A stretch of 64,000 bases of DNA from positions 26,659,709 to 26,723,708 of the forward strand of contig NC_132896.1 in assembly GCF_030463535.1 (NCBI RefSeq), written 5' to 3'. The notes below the pieces were generated by a model, which made no database searches, was not told where the DNA came from, and was given only the letters and a program-made list of their open reading frames with translations. A program made the translations under genes and the position numbers. Source of the DNA: Salminus brasiliensis (lineage: Eukaryota > Chordata > Actinopteri > Characiformes > Bryconidae). Shown here in pieces: positions 1-11,509 of this stretch (its first letter is position 1; every line of letters starts with the position of its first letter).

Positions 1-150
1 TCCCACAATGATGCCTCTTGTACATCATTGTGTTATCTCCTGGGAGATGCCGGTGTCGTTTCAAGGCAAAAATATAACTTCTGGTTAAATAAAAGTAAAT
101 TTAAGTCAAACTTTGCCAGGGGTATGAATACTTTCGGGCATGACTGTATA
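1..150. repeat. End of a DNA-transposon-like repeat with internal hairpin
   Basis: The stretch around 115-150 reads as a TIR-like end (gccaggggtatgaatacttt followed by cgggcatgactgtata). This wording is common in teleost DNA-transposon repeats, known to me from memory. A 10-bp inverted repeat (4-13 with 23-32) can form a hairpin at the window edge. The element continues outside the window, so its class and length cannot be read. From 151 to about 680 I see only AT-rich unique sequence. Confidence 0.4.
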
Positions 151-691
151 TATATAAAAGAAAAAATATATATACATACATGCTAACGTTAGAAAATCTA
201 CACTGAACCACCTTCCTGCCTAACAGGACATGACTAGCTAACATTAGTTCTTCATCATTTTGTGTTTATCAGGCACTTCTTTTCTGCCAGATTCTTTCCA
301 GTGGTCCTGCTCCGTTTAGTCTCTGTTACGTGTCTGTAGGCTTTTTGAAAATGTGCAAAAAACACAGATTTTTACATTTTTAAAAAGACAGGCTGATCTT
401 TGAAGGCATGGAAAAATCTCCCGGCCGATTTGCGCAAAAATGCAAGCAAATCTGAAAAGACTGGAAGCTATGATAATGGTAAAGAGTGGATGCACTGAAC
501 ATTGAAACATCTGGTATTATATGTAGTTGTTGAGGCTTCCGTGTCATTTTCTGTAAATTAACTCATCCTTTGCCCGTCCCCCGTGACACAGAACAATAAA
601 TAATCAGTACATAAAGGGTTATTTAACTGGAAGTCTGTGCTTTTGATAGCAAAAATGTGTCCATTAAAAATCAAAATGTAAGACAACAATA

Positions 692-701
692 TTTATTTAT
701 T
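692..701 (-). terminator. nsdhl: Candidate poly(A) signal of nsdhl
   Basis: Two overlapping TTTATT words on the plus strand (AATAAA on the minus strand) lie 580-590 bases past the nsdhl stop codon. A 3'UTR of about 0.6 kb is reasonable. No stronger signal was seen nearer the stop, but transcript data would be needed to fix the cleavage site. Confidence 0.35.
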
Positions 702-1281
702 GAGTAATGTATTGAGAAAGTGAACTGTTCATATAAAATATAAAGTCTTTAAACTGTCTTTGTAGAACCATCAATGAATGGACATTATTCAAAAATACAA
801 AAAACGGCACTGGGCAGCAAAATATAAAGCTTATAGCTATTTATATTGACCCCAATAAAAAACACATTGGGAGAGGTACAAAGAAGTACTTTGTTAATTA
901 AATTGCCTACACAGTAAACATGGGTAATCCAGCATATTTCAGGTTCAAAACGCTGCAAGAGAATGAGAATCAAAGGCTTCACAGCATGCAAAGGTCTATT
1001 TTTTTTTACTGCAGTCAAGATGCATAAACACATGCAAGAACCTGACCACAGATGAGTGTTTTGTCTACATTATGCTTCATGAATAGCAGCCCAGCAAATA
1101 TTAATGACAGTGGACTAAACTCTGCAGCCAGTATCTTGAACAAAAGTTCTGTCTGTTTAAATTTACAGTGCCTGAGATCATTGGCCAAAATAAATATCAG
1201 TCTAGATCAGCACTCCTATGTTATATGAGTCTAAATTATACAGACTCATTCACAGCCAACTGAAAAGGGCTCGCTCAGATA

Positions 1282-4200
1282 CTAGGCCCCCCTCCGCAGA
1301 TGTGGGTAGCTGGCCACAGTTTGGGCTATAGCCTCCTGCAAGCTCACTAGTGGCTTGTAGCCCATGTCCTGTTTGGCCCGTGCACAGCTGTAGTAGTGGT
1401 GGGTTCCAGCCAGGGCCACACGCATTGGGGTGAAAGTAGGCTTTATGGTCACCAGGGGGCGCAGCAGCAAGGTTAGCAGCCAGAGCAGCAGGGCTATTCC
1501 ATAGACCAGTGTGTAGGGCAGGTGGTAGCGAGGGGCATCATATCCCAGACCCACCAGCACCTGTGACATGAAGTCCCAAAAGCGGATAGGCTCATCATTA
1601 GTTATGTGGTAAGCCTGTGAGGAAAGGAAAACGACAGAATGGATTTAGGGAGGCAATGCGGCACATCAAGATGTTCAGTAAATGTGGGTTCCTTTTCGAT
1701 TAAACTGGCCAATGGGAGATTTTTTTTAAATAGCCATATTTTTTTTCCTTTTAATGGACAAAGTTGGCATTATAAATTCTTAGATAAAACAATGTATGTC
1801 AACTGTCTATTTAAATGATATACACCTAATATAAACACATTTACCATAATGAAGATAATCGCTTAGACAGCATTTTTTTTATTACACAGTTCTACAATGT
1901 TTAATGTTTTAGTGATCTTCAATTCCCACTAGCTACAACATCTATCAGACGATGCCAACAATGCTGGGAAGGTGAAAGCCTCCTCTGACTCGAATCCAGC
2001 CAGGTTCGTCTTTTTGACCTGCCACTAATTCAACACCATTGGACAGCTGAACATGCTTGGAGAAAAAAGGGGGTGGTGCTTTGGCAGGTGGTACCCTATT
2101 TAGGTCCAGAAGGGCGGAAACCCAGCACAGTTTGGTGAATACCCAGCGTAAACACATGAGACACACCTGACACACCTACTTAACCTGGCAATTAACTGAT
2201 GATCTTATCCAGGTGTGTTTGAGTAGGGACATCAACACGTTGTACTGGATTGCGGCCTTTCAGGAAAGAAACTGGGCACCTTTGCTTCTCTGTCCTAACG
2301 TCAACGCTTCACCTCTACAGAACAGTCTTGGCAATCATGTAATCGGCACAATTAAAACATACGGCCAATTAAAGCATCCCCACCCCAATAATGCACTGCC
2401 GTTGTTATGTGTTATACAGTGTAGAAAGACTTGTGTGTGTGTGTGTCTGTAATTATAGAATAATTAACATAATTATATAAAAATATATAAATGTAAATAT
2501 GCGTGCGCACACACACATACACACACACACACATATATACCCACCTTTCCACAAAGTGGGGAGTCTGCCTTTAGATATTCAGCAGCTAAGATGTGACCAT
2601 GAACTACATTCTCCACAAAAGTGAAGTCCACCAAGTTTGATCCATCTCTGCCAAAAAAAATAAAATAAATAATAATAATAATAATAAAAAAATAAAAAAA
2701 AATAATAATAATAAATAAATATATATATATATATATATATATAAATATTAATAAATCATCATCTTGCCAGATCGAAACGTCCAGACGCAGCCCCCCTATG
2801 CAGTCTAATGGATGAAGGCAGTTAAATTAGCTTCTACCACATATCAAATATTGATCTGATCTTTTCCTCCAGGACAAAAAATAATGGATTCTGTTTCATC
2901 ACTTTCTGATTCGGCTTGTGTTCGCACACTATTCAGCAAATAATCTTGCCACCCAAATCCGATCAAGGTCAGGAAATAGATGCAAAAAGAAAATCTGATT
3001 TCCTTTGTTGCTGTCTATAAACATTACATTTTAAATTACGATTTTTCTTTCTTTTGGAGAGATTAAATATAGTCGTTCCTGCATTAAAATACGCATTATT
3101 ACCAGTTCATGATTAACTATTAAAATTAACACAATTACACAACTGATTTACACAATTACCCATTAAAATTAATGACTAATATACGTTTATGTTAGACCTC
3201 AAAAGGCAATGAGGGAGTGTCCCTGTTTTAAAATATGTTAGGAGAAATATGATTATGTGAGGGAAAAAATTATGCAGAATGTGCTTCTGCTCTGTTATGT
3301 GTGTTGAAATACTACCGACATCACAGAGTCAATTTGTTCTGCCAATGTCCCTAAAGACAGCCTGCCACCTAGTGGTTATTAGAATTCATGCAACAAACGA
3401 GGAAGTGTGTTTTCAGACCTCATGAACAGTGTAGTTAGAACAACATTTAGAGATGTCATGATACCACCTTTTCATTCTGATAACGCCACACTATTTTTTA
3501 TTTAGGAAAAAAACAAACAAAAGTCTGTTCAAAGTACTGTGTAGTCATGTCTTGGGGGCGTCTTTAATGTTTTAATGTTAATGTGGCCGATATGAGAAAA
3601 TTGGCTCAGAATAATATTTATTTTTTCTGGAGAGGTCAGGTTGGACAATTTAAGATTAGAGGAGGATAACATGACAATGGTTTACTGCAATAAAATTATT
3701 GTTATTGTGGTAAATAATATGTTGGTCTGAGCATATTGTAGATATCTGCAGAACTTGAACTTGAAGAGCAAAATAAGATTTAGCTGGATTTAGCTGCTGC
3801 ATTTTTTTTTATAAAATAAAAAATCTGGCACTATTGGTGCCTTCTGTCTGCGTGTCTAAATATTGTGATAAATATTGTATTGTGAGTATAACCATATTTG
3901 GGGTTACTGTTTACTGGAGCTATCTAATGTGTCTAATGACCCATCCAAAGTCTTTCTCACTTACCCAATGATGAACTTCATCTTTCCTCGACGGGCTGTA
4001 TCTACAAGAATGGGCACAAGCTGGGGGTCTCGAGGGCCAAAGATGCCATGAGGACGAATCGCCACGGTCAAGAAACCTTTTTCTTTATTGCTGGCCTGTA
4101 AGACTAGCTAGAATGCAGAAAGAGCGACAGATTCATTACACAAACAGGCGAGGATTTGAAGATCAGAGTTTCTAAGTTGTAGTCGTGGAAGTCAACATTT

Positions 4201-5110
4201 ACTGCACAGTTACAGTACAGGGTCCTTGAAACCAAATCATATCATTAGGTAATGATCAAGACCTTCTGTTGAATCAGCATATTTACCTTCTCCTGTAGGA
4301 TTTTGGTCTCTGTATAATAATCGATGGGCTTTTTTGCATAAGGCAAATCCTCCTGTCCATTTTTGATGTCCGTTCCTTCAAACACCACACTGGCACTGCT
4401 GGTTAGGACCAGTTTCTGCCAAACGCATAAGAAGATCTTGGCTTACTGGACAATTCAATGTGCAGTCATCACCCACCCAGTGGAAGCTGGAAATGGACTG
4501 AAGCGTTCTCTACCTGTACTCCAGCCTCTTGGCAGGCTTGGATGACCGTGCGCGTGCCCTCAACATTAACCCTCTGGAATAGGGCTTGGTCATCACTAAA
4601 AGGGGCAGGAGAGGCACAGTGAAACACTAACGATACATCCTTCAGAGCTGTAAGCAAAGCCTGGGGAAACAAAAGGAAGCAAGGAAATGTGTGTAAAAAC
4701 AATAACCAAAATGTGGACTTCCTTAAAGAGCCCTGTCCTACAGTTTGTCTCTGATTTTAATAAAAAGATGGACATAAATACTTTGTGAGGGTCTGTGAGC
4801 TTGAGATGGCCTGTTCACCTGTTTATCACAGAGGTCCCCTTGATGAAACGTGACCCCAGGAAGCTCGTAGCTCTGTCTGATGTCAAAAACAGCCACTGAG
4901 TAGCCCTTGTCCAGCAGTTTTTCAACAAGATGCCTGCCCAAAAACCCAGAGCCTCCTATGACAGCACACCGCTTGCTGCTCTGGTGAGAGTAAACATTAA
5001 CCCAGTGATTAGGAGGTCTCGCAGTTGTGCGAACCACTGTCCAGGTGAAGCAGAATAAAGTTTAGCTGAAACTGAAAGACTACACTCACCGACCGGACAC
5101 GTGTCGCCAT
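1282..5110 (-). CDS. nsdhl: Sterol-4-alpha-carboxylate 3-dehydrogenase (NSDHL)
   Basis: NAD(P)-dependent enzyme that oxidatively decarboxylates 4-carboxysterols during C4 demethylation in cholesterol synthesis; the family sits on ER and lipid droplets. Coding exons, 5' to 3' on the minus strand: 5110-5090, 4980-4819, 4660-4514, 4415-4287, 4107-3965, 2647-2545, 1614-1282. They sum to 1,038 nt (345 aa) with all phases matching. Seen: Rossmann motif GGSGFLG at residues 16-22, the short-chain dehydrogenase Y-xxx-K pair at Tyr144/Lys148 (YYTETK), [16 protein letters not shown] near the C-terminus, and a hydrophobic membrane segment near 269-286. The start MATRVRS was chosen because exon 1 then joins exon 2 (SSKRCAV) in phase 0 at a good acceptor. 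Using an acceptor 56 bases upstream would break the frame. Alignment to human NSDHL (373 aa from memory) is strong throughout except for a shorter N-terminus. Confidence 0.95.
1450..1463 (+). promoter_or_regulatory. CTCF-like motif inside the last nsdhl exon
   Basis: The bases caccagggggcgcagc match the core CTCF consensus (CCASNAGGGGGCRC type) on the plus strand. The site lies in coding sequence for the RPLVT segment, so codon constraint could create the match by chance. Confidence 0.35.
1930..2330. repeat. Degenerate interspersed repeat in nsdhl intron 6
   Basis: The segment contains words such as cacacctgacacacctac and ccaggtgtgtttgagtaggg, which recur in a widespread fish repeat. A related stretch lies at 46,610-46,740 (acacacctgatccaac, then tgcagggcagatgtacaggg). 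Edges are uncertain and no terminal repeats were recognised. Confidence 0.35.
2500..2750. repeat. CA and A/T-rich simple repeats flanking an nsdhl exon
   Basis: A (CA)n tract at about 2507-2533 and an (AAT)n/(AT)n tract at about 2655-2745 flank nsdhl coding exon 6 (2545-2647). The (CA)n lies only about 12 bases beyond the donor. The A/T tract sits directly upstream of the acceptor on the minus strand, where it supplies part of the T-rich run. Confidence 0.85.
2751..3964. other. nsdhl intron 5, no recognised feature apart from one motif
   Basis: Intron sequence of about 1.3 kb between coding exons 5 and 6. Apart from a CTCF-like motif at 3362-3375 I see only AT-rich, non-coding sequence. Confidence 0.6.
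3362..3375 (-). promoter_or_regulatory. CTCF-like motif in nsdhl intron 5
   Basis: On the minus strand the sequence reads CCACTAGGTGGCAG, a full match to the CTCF core consensus. It points toward the nsdhl 3' end, opposite to the motif at 6399. Binding is inferred, not shown. Confidence 0.5.
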
Positions 5111-5470
5111 AACTAATGCCTCTTTCTTAACGAGTGAGCGGACTGACCACAGCCCTGGGGAGGCAAATAGACGTCAAGTCAAAAAGCAGGTTATCACATG
5201 TTAGCTAGGCTACATCAACATCTCTGAAGCTAACAGGACTAAGTGAGCCCCTCTCATCCACAGACTGTGTAAATCTCGACACTTATCTAAGTCTCCCGAC
5301 TCACCTGAACAAGTCAGCCGAAGAGCGGAGGCGCCGTGGACCCGCGGGGGAGAAGCACTATGAACACGATCAGCTGAGAGTGGAGGGCGCTGCCATTGGC
5401 TGATCTCATTCTCTGCTGTCACGTTCACACACACGTCTGACCAATGATGGCGAGCTGACGTCACATTACA
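5090..5470 (-). promoter_or_regulatory. nsdhl: nsdhl 5' UTR and promoter
   Basis: On the minus strand a non-coding exon ends with TTCAG|gtgagt at 5305. It splices to the exon carrying the start codon (5154-5090) after a cctccccag acceptor. Upstream lie a CCAAT box (ATTGG on the plus strand, about 5394), a second CCAAT on the plus strand near 5441, and a perfect palindromic CRE, TGACGTCA, at 5456-5463. The area is GC-richer than its surroundings. I did not find a convincing sterol response element by eye, although this gene family is regulated by SREBP2. Confidence 0.55.
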
Positions 5471-6720
5471 CCATTCCATAGACAAATCAGTAAGCAGCAC
5501 TATCACACGGCCCGCCTCCTCCGTGAGCGGTCGTGCCTTCAGAGGCGGTCCGTTCAGACCAGGCACACATTTACTGTATTTGTCCAAAAATAAATAAATG
5601 AATTAATTAAGGAATAAAAATTACATTAACAATTAAGTTACATTAAAAAATTAAAAAGTGAAATAATTAAAAATCATTAAAAAAAATATATAGCACGTAC
5701 TGTTTGACACACTTGTGTGTTCATGTTGCAACCCAATAACTAATTGTGATGATTTATTCTCATAACAGATATTTTGTGAAATGGAAAATAGATTTGTTTT
5801 GGATGGATTTGTGGGGGAAAAAGGGAAATGTTAAATTCGGTGATATATAATATCAAAATAATTTGAACAAAACGTATTATTATCTATATATTTCTTTATT
5901 AATATAATCATATTTTTAAAGAATTTCATATTACTGTTCTGTACAGCTGTATAGACTACTGTACATACACTTAAATCACTATATACTGTATAAACGGTTT
6001 AAAAAAAAAATACAACTTTTATTTAACATAAATATGTATAATAATGAGGACCCTGCAGTTCCATGCAGTCCCTGCTCCAACTTCAAAAGGGCTTATAGAC
6101 TGAAGAGCTGGGTCTGTATGTTAAGGCAGGGGATCCTTAGAGTTAGAGCTGGAACTGTAGTCTGTATTACCGTAGCTAAATGCTGCTGTGTGAATAATGT
6201 TAAACAGTGCCATGGTCACACATTCACTAAAATTCCCATTTTTTGTGAATGCCTCATATATTTATGTCAGGAATGGAAAAATAGAAGTAAATAAATAAAT
6301 AAAAAACAGTGTTCATGTCGTTTTCGACCAAAACCACAAGTCATTTGCAGGATTTTTCAAGGAAGACCAGAATGGCAATATAACACTACGCAAAGGTGTC
6401 ACTAGGGGGCAGCCAACTTTGTTTGGCAAGCAATGACATTTATAATATTATTTTTGATTCAATATTATTATTTTTGCCACATGTTATGATACATTTACGA
6501 GTACCGACTGCTTGGATATTTACTGTCCACTATAAAAAAAATTACATTTTCGGACATTTTCCGAAATGTTTATGTAGCCTAACACCACGGTGTTATTTCA
6601 CTGAGACTATTTTTTGAGATCAGTGCTCCTTTCCACATTTCACCTGCCATTAAACTTCCACCCTTGTGAATTTGCCTGAAGTGTGGCGAATGGTATGCTG
6701 CCCATTAGTTTCCTGAGAAG
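5471..6720. other. Intergenic spacer between nsdhl and cetn2
   Basis: About 1.25 kb, mostly AT-rich (runs of ATTAA and A-tracts at 5580-6010). No coding sequence was recognised. The only notable element is a CTCF-like site at 6399-6412. Confidence 0.6.
6399..6412 (+). promoter_or_regulatory. CTCF-like motif between nsdhl and cetn2
   Basis: TCACTAGGGGGCAG is a full match to the CTCF core on the plus strand. It sits between two head-to-head promoters, a plausible boundary position. Occupancy is inference. Confidence 0.5.
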
Positions 6721-6739
6721 GTGGGCCTAAAACCACAAG

Positions 6740-6991
6740 GACCAATCAGCGCCGGCACAGGCCACCAGCCAATCGGAGCTCACTGCACGGTGGAAACAGG
6801 GAGGAGGGGGATGCTGCGAGTACGAAGGTGTCGTGAGGTCCAGTGATGTAGCCTGGTATTTTCTCCATAGCTGTGTAATCTCTCTCCAGACCTGTGTCAT
6901 TTCAAAAGACGAGTATATTGCTTACCACACAGTGCCGGGTCCTGAACAGCACCACTGGTCGTTTGTAACTGGTGATCTCGGGGTTGTAATG
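6740..6991 (+). promoter_or_regulatory. cetn2: cetn2 promoter and first exon
   Basis: Two CCAAT boxes (6742-6746 and 6769-6773), 27 bases apart, sit in a GC-richer patch with no TATA box, the usual form for a housekeeping gene. Transcription probably begins near 6790-6850. Exon 1 ends at 6991, where the start codon is the last three bases before the donor (taATG|gtgagt). Confidence 0.55.
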
Positions 6992-9900
6992 GTGAGTCAT
7001 ATCCATACCCATACCCATCTGTTGAGATGTCAATCGAGGTGGCAGCTCTGTTTCTGTACGCACCAGCGGTTCGTGTAACATCTTGTGTTGTCTTATGGGT
7101 TTCAGTATCGTTCTGCTTTCTGGACACTTTAGTCGTGATGAACAGGCGCGTGCTGATGGTCCAGTCTCTCTTACGCTGCTTCTGTGTCCTATAGGCCACT
7201 AGCGCCAAGAGGCCATCGCTTGGAGCCGTGGCTCCCCGTAAGAAAACCAGTCCTAAGCCTGAACTGACCGAGGAAATGAAGCAGGAGATACGAGAAGCCT
7301 TCGAGCTGTTTGACACTGATGGTTCTGGCCACATTGAGGTGAAGGAGCTGAAGGTGAGTGAGTGCAAAATGCAGGCATTTATATATGTTACATATACAGT
7401 GGGGGAAAAAAAGTATTTAGTCAGTCACCAGTTGTGCAAGTTCTCCCACTTAAAAAGATGAGAGAGGCCTGTAATTGACATCATAGGTAGACCTCAACTA
7501 TGAGAGACGAAATGAGAAAAAAAAAATCTAAAAATCACATTGTCTGATTTTTAAAGAATTTATTTGCAAATAATGGTGGAAAATAAGTATTTGGTCACCT
7601 ACAAACAAGCAAGATTTCTGGCTGTCACAGACCTGTAACTTCTTCTTTAAGAGGCTTCTCTGTCCTCCACTCATTACCTGTATTAATGGCACCTGTTTGA
7701 ACTGGTTAACAGTATAAAAGACACCTGCCCACAACCTCAAACAGTCACACTCCAAACCCCACTATGGTGAAGACCAAAGAGCTGTCGAAGGACACCAGAA
7801 ACTAAATTGTAGACCTGCACCAGGCTGGGAAGACTGACTCTGCAATAGGCAAGCAACTTGGTGTGAAGAAATCTACTGTGGAGCAATAATCAGAAAATGG
7901 GAGACCTACAAGACCACTGCTAATCTCCCTCGATCAGGGGCTCCACGCAATATCTCAGCCCGTGGGGTCAAAATGATCATAAGAACAGTGAGCAAAAACC
8001 AGAACCACACGGGGGGACCTAGTGAATGACCTGCAGAAAGCTGGGACCAACGTTACAAAGGCTACCGTCAGTAACACACTACGCCGCCAGGGACTCTTGC
8101 AGATCTTGCAGTGCCAGACGTGTTCCCCTGCTTAAGCCAGTACATATCCGGGCGCGTCTGAAGTTTGCTAGAGAGCATTTGGATGTTGTGGAAGAGTATT
8201 GGGAAAATGTCTTGTGGTCAGATGAAACCAAAGTAGAGCTGTTTGGTACAAACACAACTCGTTGTGTTTGGAGGAGAGTGAATGCTGAGTTGCATCCAAA
8301 GAACACCATACCAACTGTGAAGCATGGGGGTGGCAACATCATGCTTTGGGGCTGTTTCTCTGCAAAGGGACTAGGACGACTGGTCCGTGTACATGAAAGA
8401 ATGAATGGGGCCATGTGTTGTGAGATTTTGAGTGCAAACCTCCTTCCATCAGCAAGGGCATTAAAGATGAAACGTGGCTGGGTCTTTCAGCATGACAATG
8501 ATCCCAAGCACACTGCCAGGGCAACAAAGGAGTGGCTTCGAAAGAAGCATTTCAAGGTCCTGGAGTGGCCTAGCCAGTCTCCAGATCTCAACCCCATAGA
8601 AAACCTTTGGAGGGAGTTGAAAGTCTGTGTTACCTGCCAACAGTCCCAAAACATCACTGCTCTAGAGGAGATCTGCATGGAGGAATGGGCCAACATACCA
8701 GCAACGGTGTGTGCCAACCTTCTGAAGACTTACAGAAAACATTTGACCTCTGTCATTGCCAACAAAGGATATATAACAAAGTATTGAGATGAACTTTTGT
8801 TATTGACCAAATACTTATTTTCCACCATTATTTGCAAATAAATTCTTTCAAAATCAGACAATGTGATTTTCAGAATTTTTATTTCTCATTTTGTCTCTCA
8901 TAGTTGAGGTCTACCTATGATGTCAGTTACAGGCCTCTCTCATCTTTTTAAGTGGGAGAACTTGCACAATTGGTGACTGACTACTTTTTTCCCCACTGTT
9001 TGTACCACCTGGTTCCCAAATCAGTCCTGGATAAGTCAGTCTTTTAGATACAAACAAAGTCATTCAGGAGTGTTTTGGTCAAAAATGAGCCACTCAGAAT
9101 CCAGTCATGTTGGTGGCAGTGATAGAAACCAGACATCCCAAGCATTTAATGCGGACAAATTCATCACAGAAAAGGATTACACAAAAATGGTTAATGGTGT
9201 TGACAGATGGCTGAGAAACTGTTTTTTTAAGGTTTGGCCTACTTGACATTTTTAAAATCCAAGCATGGCCTCCGTACATCCACCCATCCATCCCTCCATC
9301 TTCTTATCCAAATCTTCCTGGAAAGGAATGAGGTGGGTCTGGAGTGGACCTGGAATCTGTACCAAGGCCAAAGGCAGGAATCCAAGCATGGCGTAAAGAG
9401 TCAAAATTTGTTACATTTAGCATTAATTTACCATTACCAACATCAAATGTAAAAACTGGTCATTTTAGACAGCGAATAAACCGGCTACATTTACAATGTA
9501 AACATTGCATCCCCTGGTTTCTATCACCATCACTGTAAAGAGATCAGAGGCAGTACATTTCTCTACAAGTAACCATGTCACACCAGACCACCCTGAATGG
9601 CTGTTAAAATAATAATAAAACAAAATACTGGAGCTCTCTCTCAATGAAGTCTTTCATGATGCAGGTGGCCATGAGGGCCCTTGGGTTTGAGCCCAAAAAG
9701 GAGGAAATCAAAAAAATGATTGCAGATGTGGATAAGGAGGGCACTGGCAAGATCTCTTTCAGTGACTTCCTCACAATCATGACCCAAAAGATGGTGAGTG
9801 AGATTTACACACTGGTCCTGAAATGTTGATAATGCCATTGCCCAGTAAGGTTGTTTACCTCTCAGTGGTCTCTTCAAGGCTGAGAAGGATTCCAAAGAGG

Positions 9901-10275
9901 AGATTCTAAAGGCCTTCAGACTGTTTGACGATGACGAAACTGGAAAGATATCATTCCGTAACCTAAAGCGAGTTGCCAAAGAGTTGGGGGAGAACCTCAC
10001 TGATGAGGAGCTTCAGGTGAGAACCTTACTTGGCTGAAAGTAGCCTACACACCATCAGACCATGTATGTATGCCTGATGTTAACATTGCACAGTGTTGGG
10101 TGGTCTCTGATTCATAGCCTGTTGTAGAAATTCATTTCTCATATGTAAATGCTTTGATCTCCTACTGTCTGCCCTCCATCTGTAGGAAATGATTGACGAG
10201 GCAGATCGGGATGGCGACGGAGAGGTGAACCAGCAGGAATTTCTTCGGATCATGAAGAAAACGTGTTTGTACTGA
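6989..10275 (+). CDS. cetn2: Centrin-2, EF-hand centriole protein
   Basis: Calcium-binding protein of centrioles and basal bodies; the family also works in the XPC repair complex and the TREX-2 export complex. Coding exons: 6989-6991 (ATG only), 7195-7353, 9665-9793, 9879-10016, 10186-10275. They give 172 aa, the same length as human CETN2. Seen: a basic N-terminus [18 protein letters not shown], then four EF-hands. Loop 1 (residues 41-52, [12 protein letters not shown]) and loop 4 (150-161, [12 protein letters not shown]) are canonical. Loop 2 (from 77) ends in Asp and loop 3 (114-125) ends in Asn, so both are degenerate. The start was set by the exon-1 ATG splicing exactly to GCCACTAGC; a start within exon 2 would lose the N-terminus. 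The C-terminus is KKTCLY, where human has KKTSLY. Intron 2 carries a Tc1 element. The gene is head to head with nsdhl. Confidence 0.95.
7397..8998 (+). mobile_element. Tc1/mariner transposon in cetn2 intron 2
   Basis: A 1,602-bp element with inverted repeats of about 200 bp (7397-7597 and 8804-8998) starting CAGTGGGG and ending CCCCACTG. Each arm carries an inner repeat (taatggtggaaaataagtat type), the IR/DR layout of fish Tc1 elements. The left side has the expected TA target at 7395-7396; the right side reads TT, so one copy of the duplication has mutated. From memory the ends resemble the Passport/PPTN-type fish Tc1 group. Insertion is in the same direction as cetn2 and should be removed with the intron. 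Confidence 0.93.
7764..8787 (+). pseudogene. Broken Tc1 transposase (DD34E)
   Basis: The ancestral start is ATG at 7764 ([13 protein letters not shown]), followed at once by an in-frame TAA at 7803-7805. A frameshift lies between about 8025 and 8125: the upstream helix-turn-helix part ([14 protein letters not shown]) reads in one frame and the catalytic part in another. The catalytic half (8026-8787) is open for 253 codons and keeps all three acidic motifs: [17 protein letters not shown] and [11 protein letters not shown]. Full-length relatives are about 340 aa. The copy cannot make an intact enzyme, but its preserved half points to a fairly recent insertion. Confidence 0.92.
9000..9640. repeat. 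Rest of cetn2 intron 2 with a dispersed repeat copy
   Basis: A short ccatccatcc run lies near 9280-9300. From about 9500 to 9605 the sequence (cctggtttctatcaccatca, then ctgtaaagagatcagaggca) matches 38,386-38,490 in the same orientation (ctggttcatatcaccaccac, ctgtaagaaatttggagtca), ending in ccaccctgaatgg versus ccactctgaatgg. Two copies in one window show an interspersed family that I cannot name. Confidence 0.6.
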
Positions 10276-11100
10276 ATGGGTGGAAAATTACGTTAAGGAA
10301 AAATGGGTCCATTTTATTAGCAGTTCTTACAACCTAATAAGCAGTTTATAAGATTTTACAGGACCCCTGGGATTGCACAATCCTCCACTTAATTAATATC
10401 CACAAGCATTATTCCAAATCTCTAGGAGTTGAGATAATTGTCTTTGGAAAGCTGGCCCAAAAACATGCTCTTAAAGTGTGGTCACCAACCCTCCAGCTGG
10501 AGGGCTGTTACTTTTGCTGTTTAATCCCTGGAGAAAGGTGTGGAAGATTGGTTCGAAGTACTCTGCAGGAAAGCAAAGCTCCAGGCAATCAGTTTTACCT
10601 ACGTAACTCTCCCAAATGCTCTCACACACAGTTTTGGAAAAGGGACCATCTTCTATTGTAGCATCTATCTATTTGGAATCAGTGTTACCTTCCGCAGTGC
10701 CTAGAATGGCCTTTGGTGGTACATAGTAAGTTTTGACCTTAGCGTCAGCCCTGTCTGAGGGTTTTGCTACCCCTCATTTACCGTACGCAGATATTTAGCC
10801 TGACTGTGCTGCTTGCTACTCCTCTGGCCATATATTCAGGGAGTTCTTCAGTGTATAATTCTTGTGCCGACCTTGTTGTGTGCCTGAGCTTTTGAAAAAG
10901 GGAAGCGTAACACCCTCTTTCTTAGATCCACAGCAGTTCTGTAAAGTGTTCTTGTGGTCGTATTTTTCCACTTTGTATTGAATGTCTCCTATTTATACTA
11001 TCTTTAACTGGTATTACGTGTTTTGTACAGAAGAAACCCAGTATGACTGTTTAAAGCAAAAAAAAAAAACAATCCAAAAAAATAAAAATATATCAAGCAG
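10276..11100 (+). other. cetn2: cetn2 3' UTR with candidate poly(A) signal
   Basis: No coding sequence follows the stop. An AATAAA at 11081-11086, after a long A-run, is the first clear poly(A) signal, implying a 3'UTR of about 0.8 kb. The area ctccagctggagggctg near 10491 is a short palindrome. Confidence 0.45.
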
Positions 11101-11509
11101 TTCTTGTCACTTGTCATATTATCTTTCATGTTCGCCACCATAAGCTCCATTACGCAGGAAATAATTATGAGAGGTTCCCGACCAACACTAAAACACAAAC
11201 AAGAAAAACCTTGCAGGTCTCCAATACCTTTGTTTTTTTTTTTTTGTTCTATTGAAAGCACATGTAATTGCATAAAACATCTGCACCTAGGCTTATTCAC
11301 ATAGCAATGCATGGGATATAATAATATTAGCATGATGCAAGCCATGGAGTTACTAGATTATAAAAGAAACTATTGGCTAATATGTCCATAATCAAGAACT
11401 TAACCCCCTCTCCATCACTGCCCTTTATAAATGGATAGTTTGTCACAGTCTAATCAAAACCTACCTTTATCTGTAATTTTTTAAAACCCAAGCATGTAAT
11501 GGTAATTTA

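Noticed and set aside
4738-5037. Open frame extending nsdhl coding exon 2 upstream from a GTG
   Set aside because: The phase does not fit the ATG exon at 5110. An acceptor at 4981-4982 (tactctcaccag) joins exactly in frame and gives a normal NSDHL start.
7228-7461. cetn2 start at a codon inside exon 2
   Set aside because: This begins at GTG in the middle of the conserved N-terminus and runs into intron. The ATG at 6989 splices exactly to GCCACTAGC.
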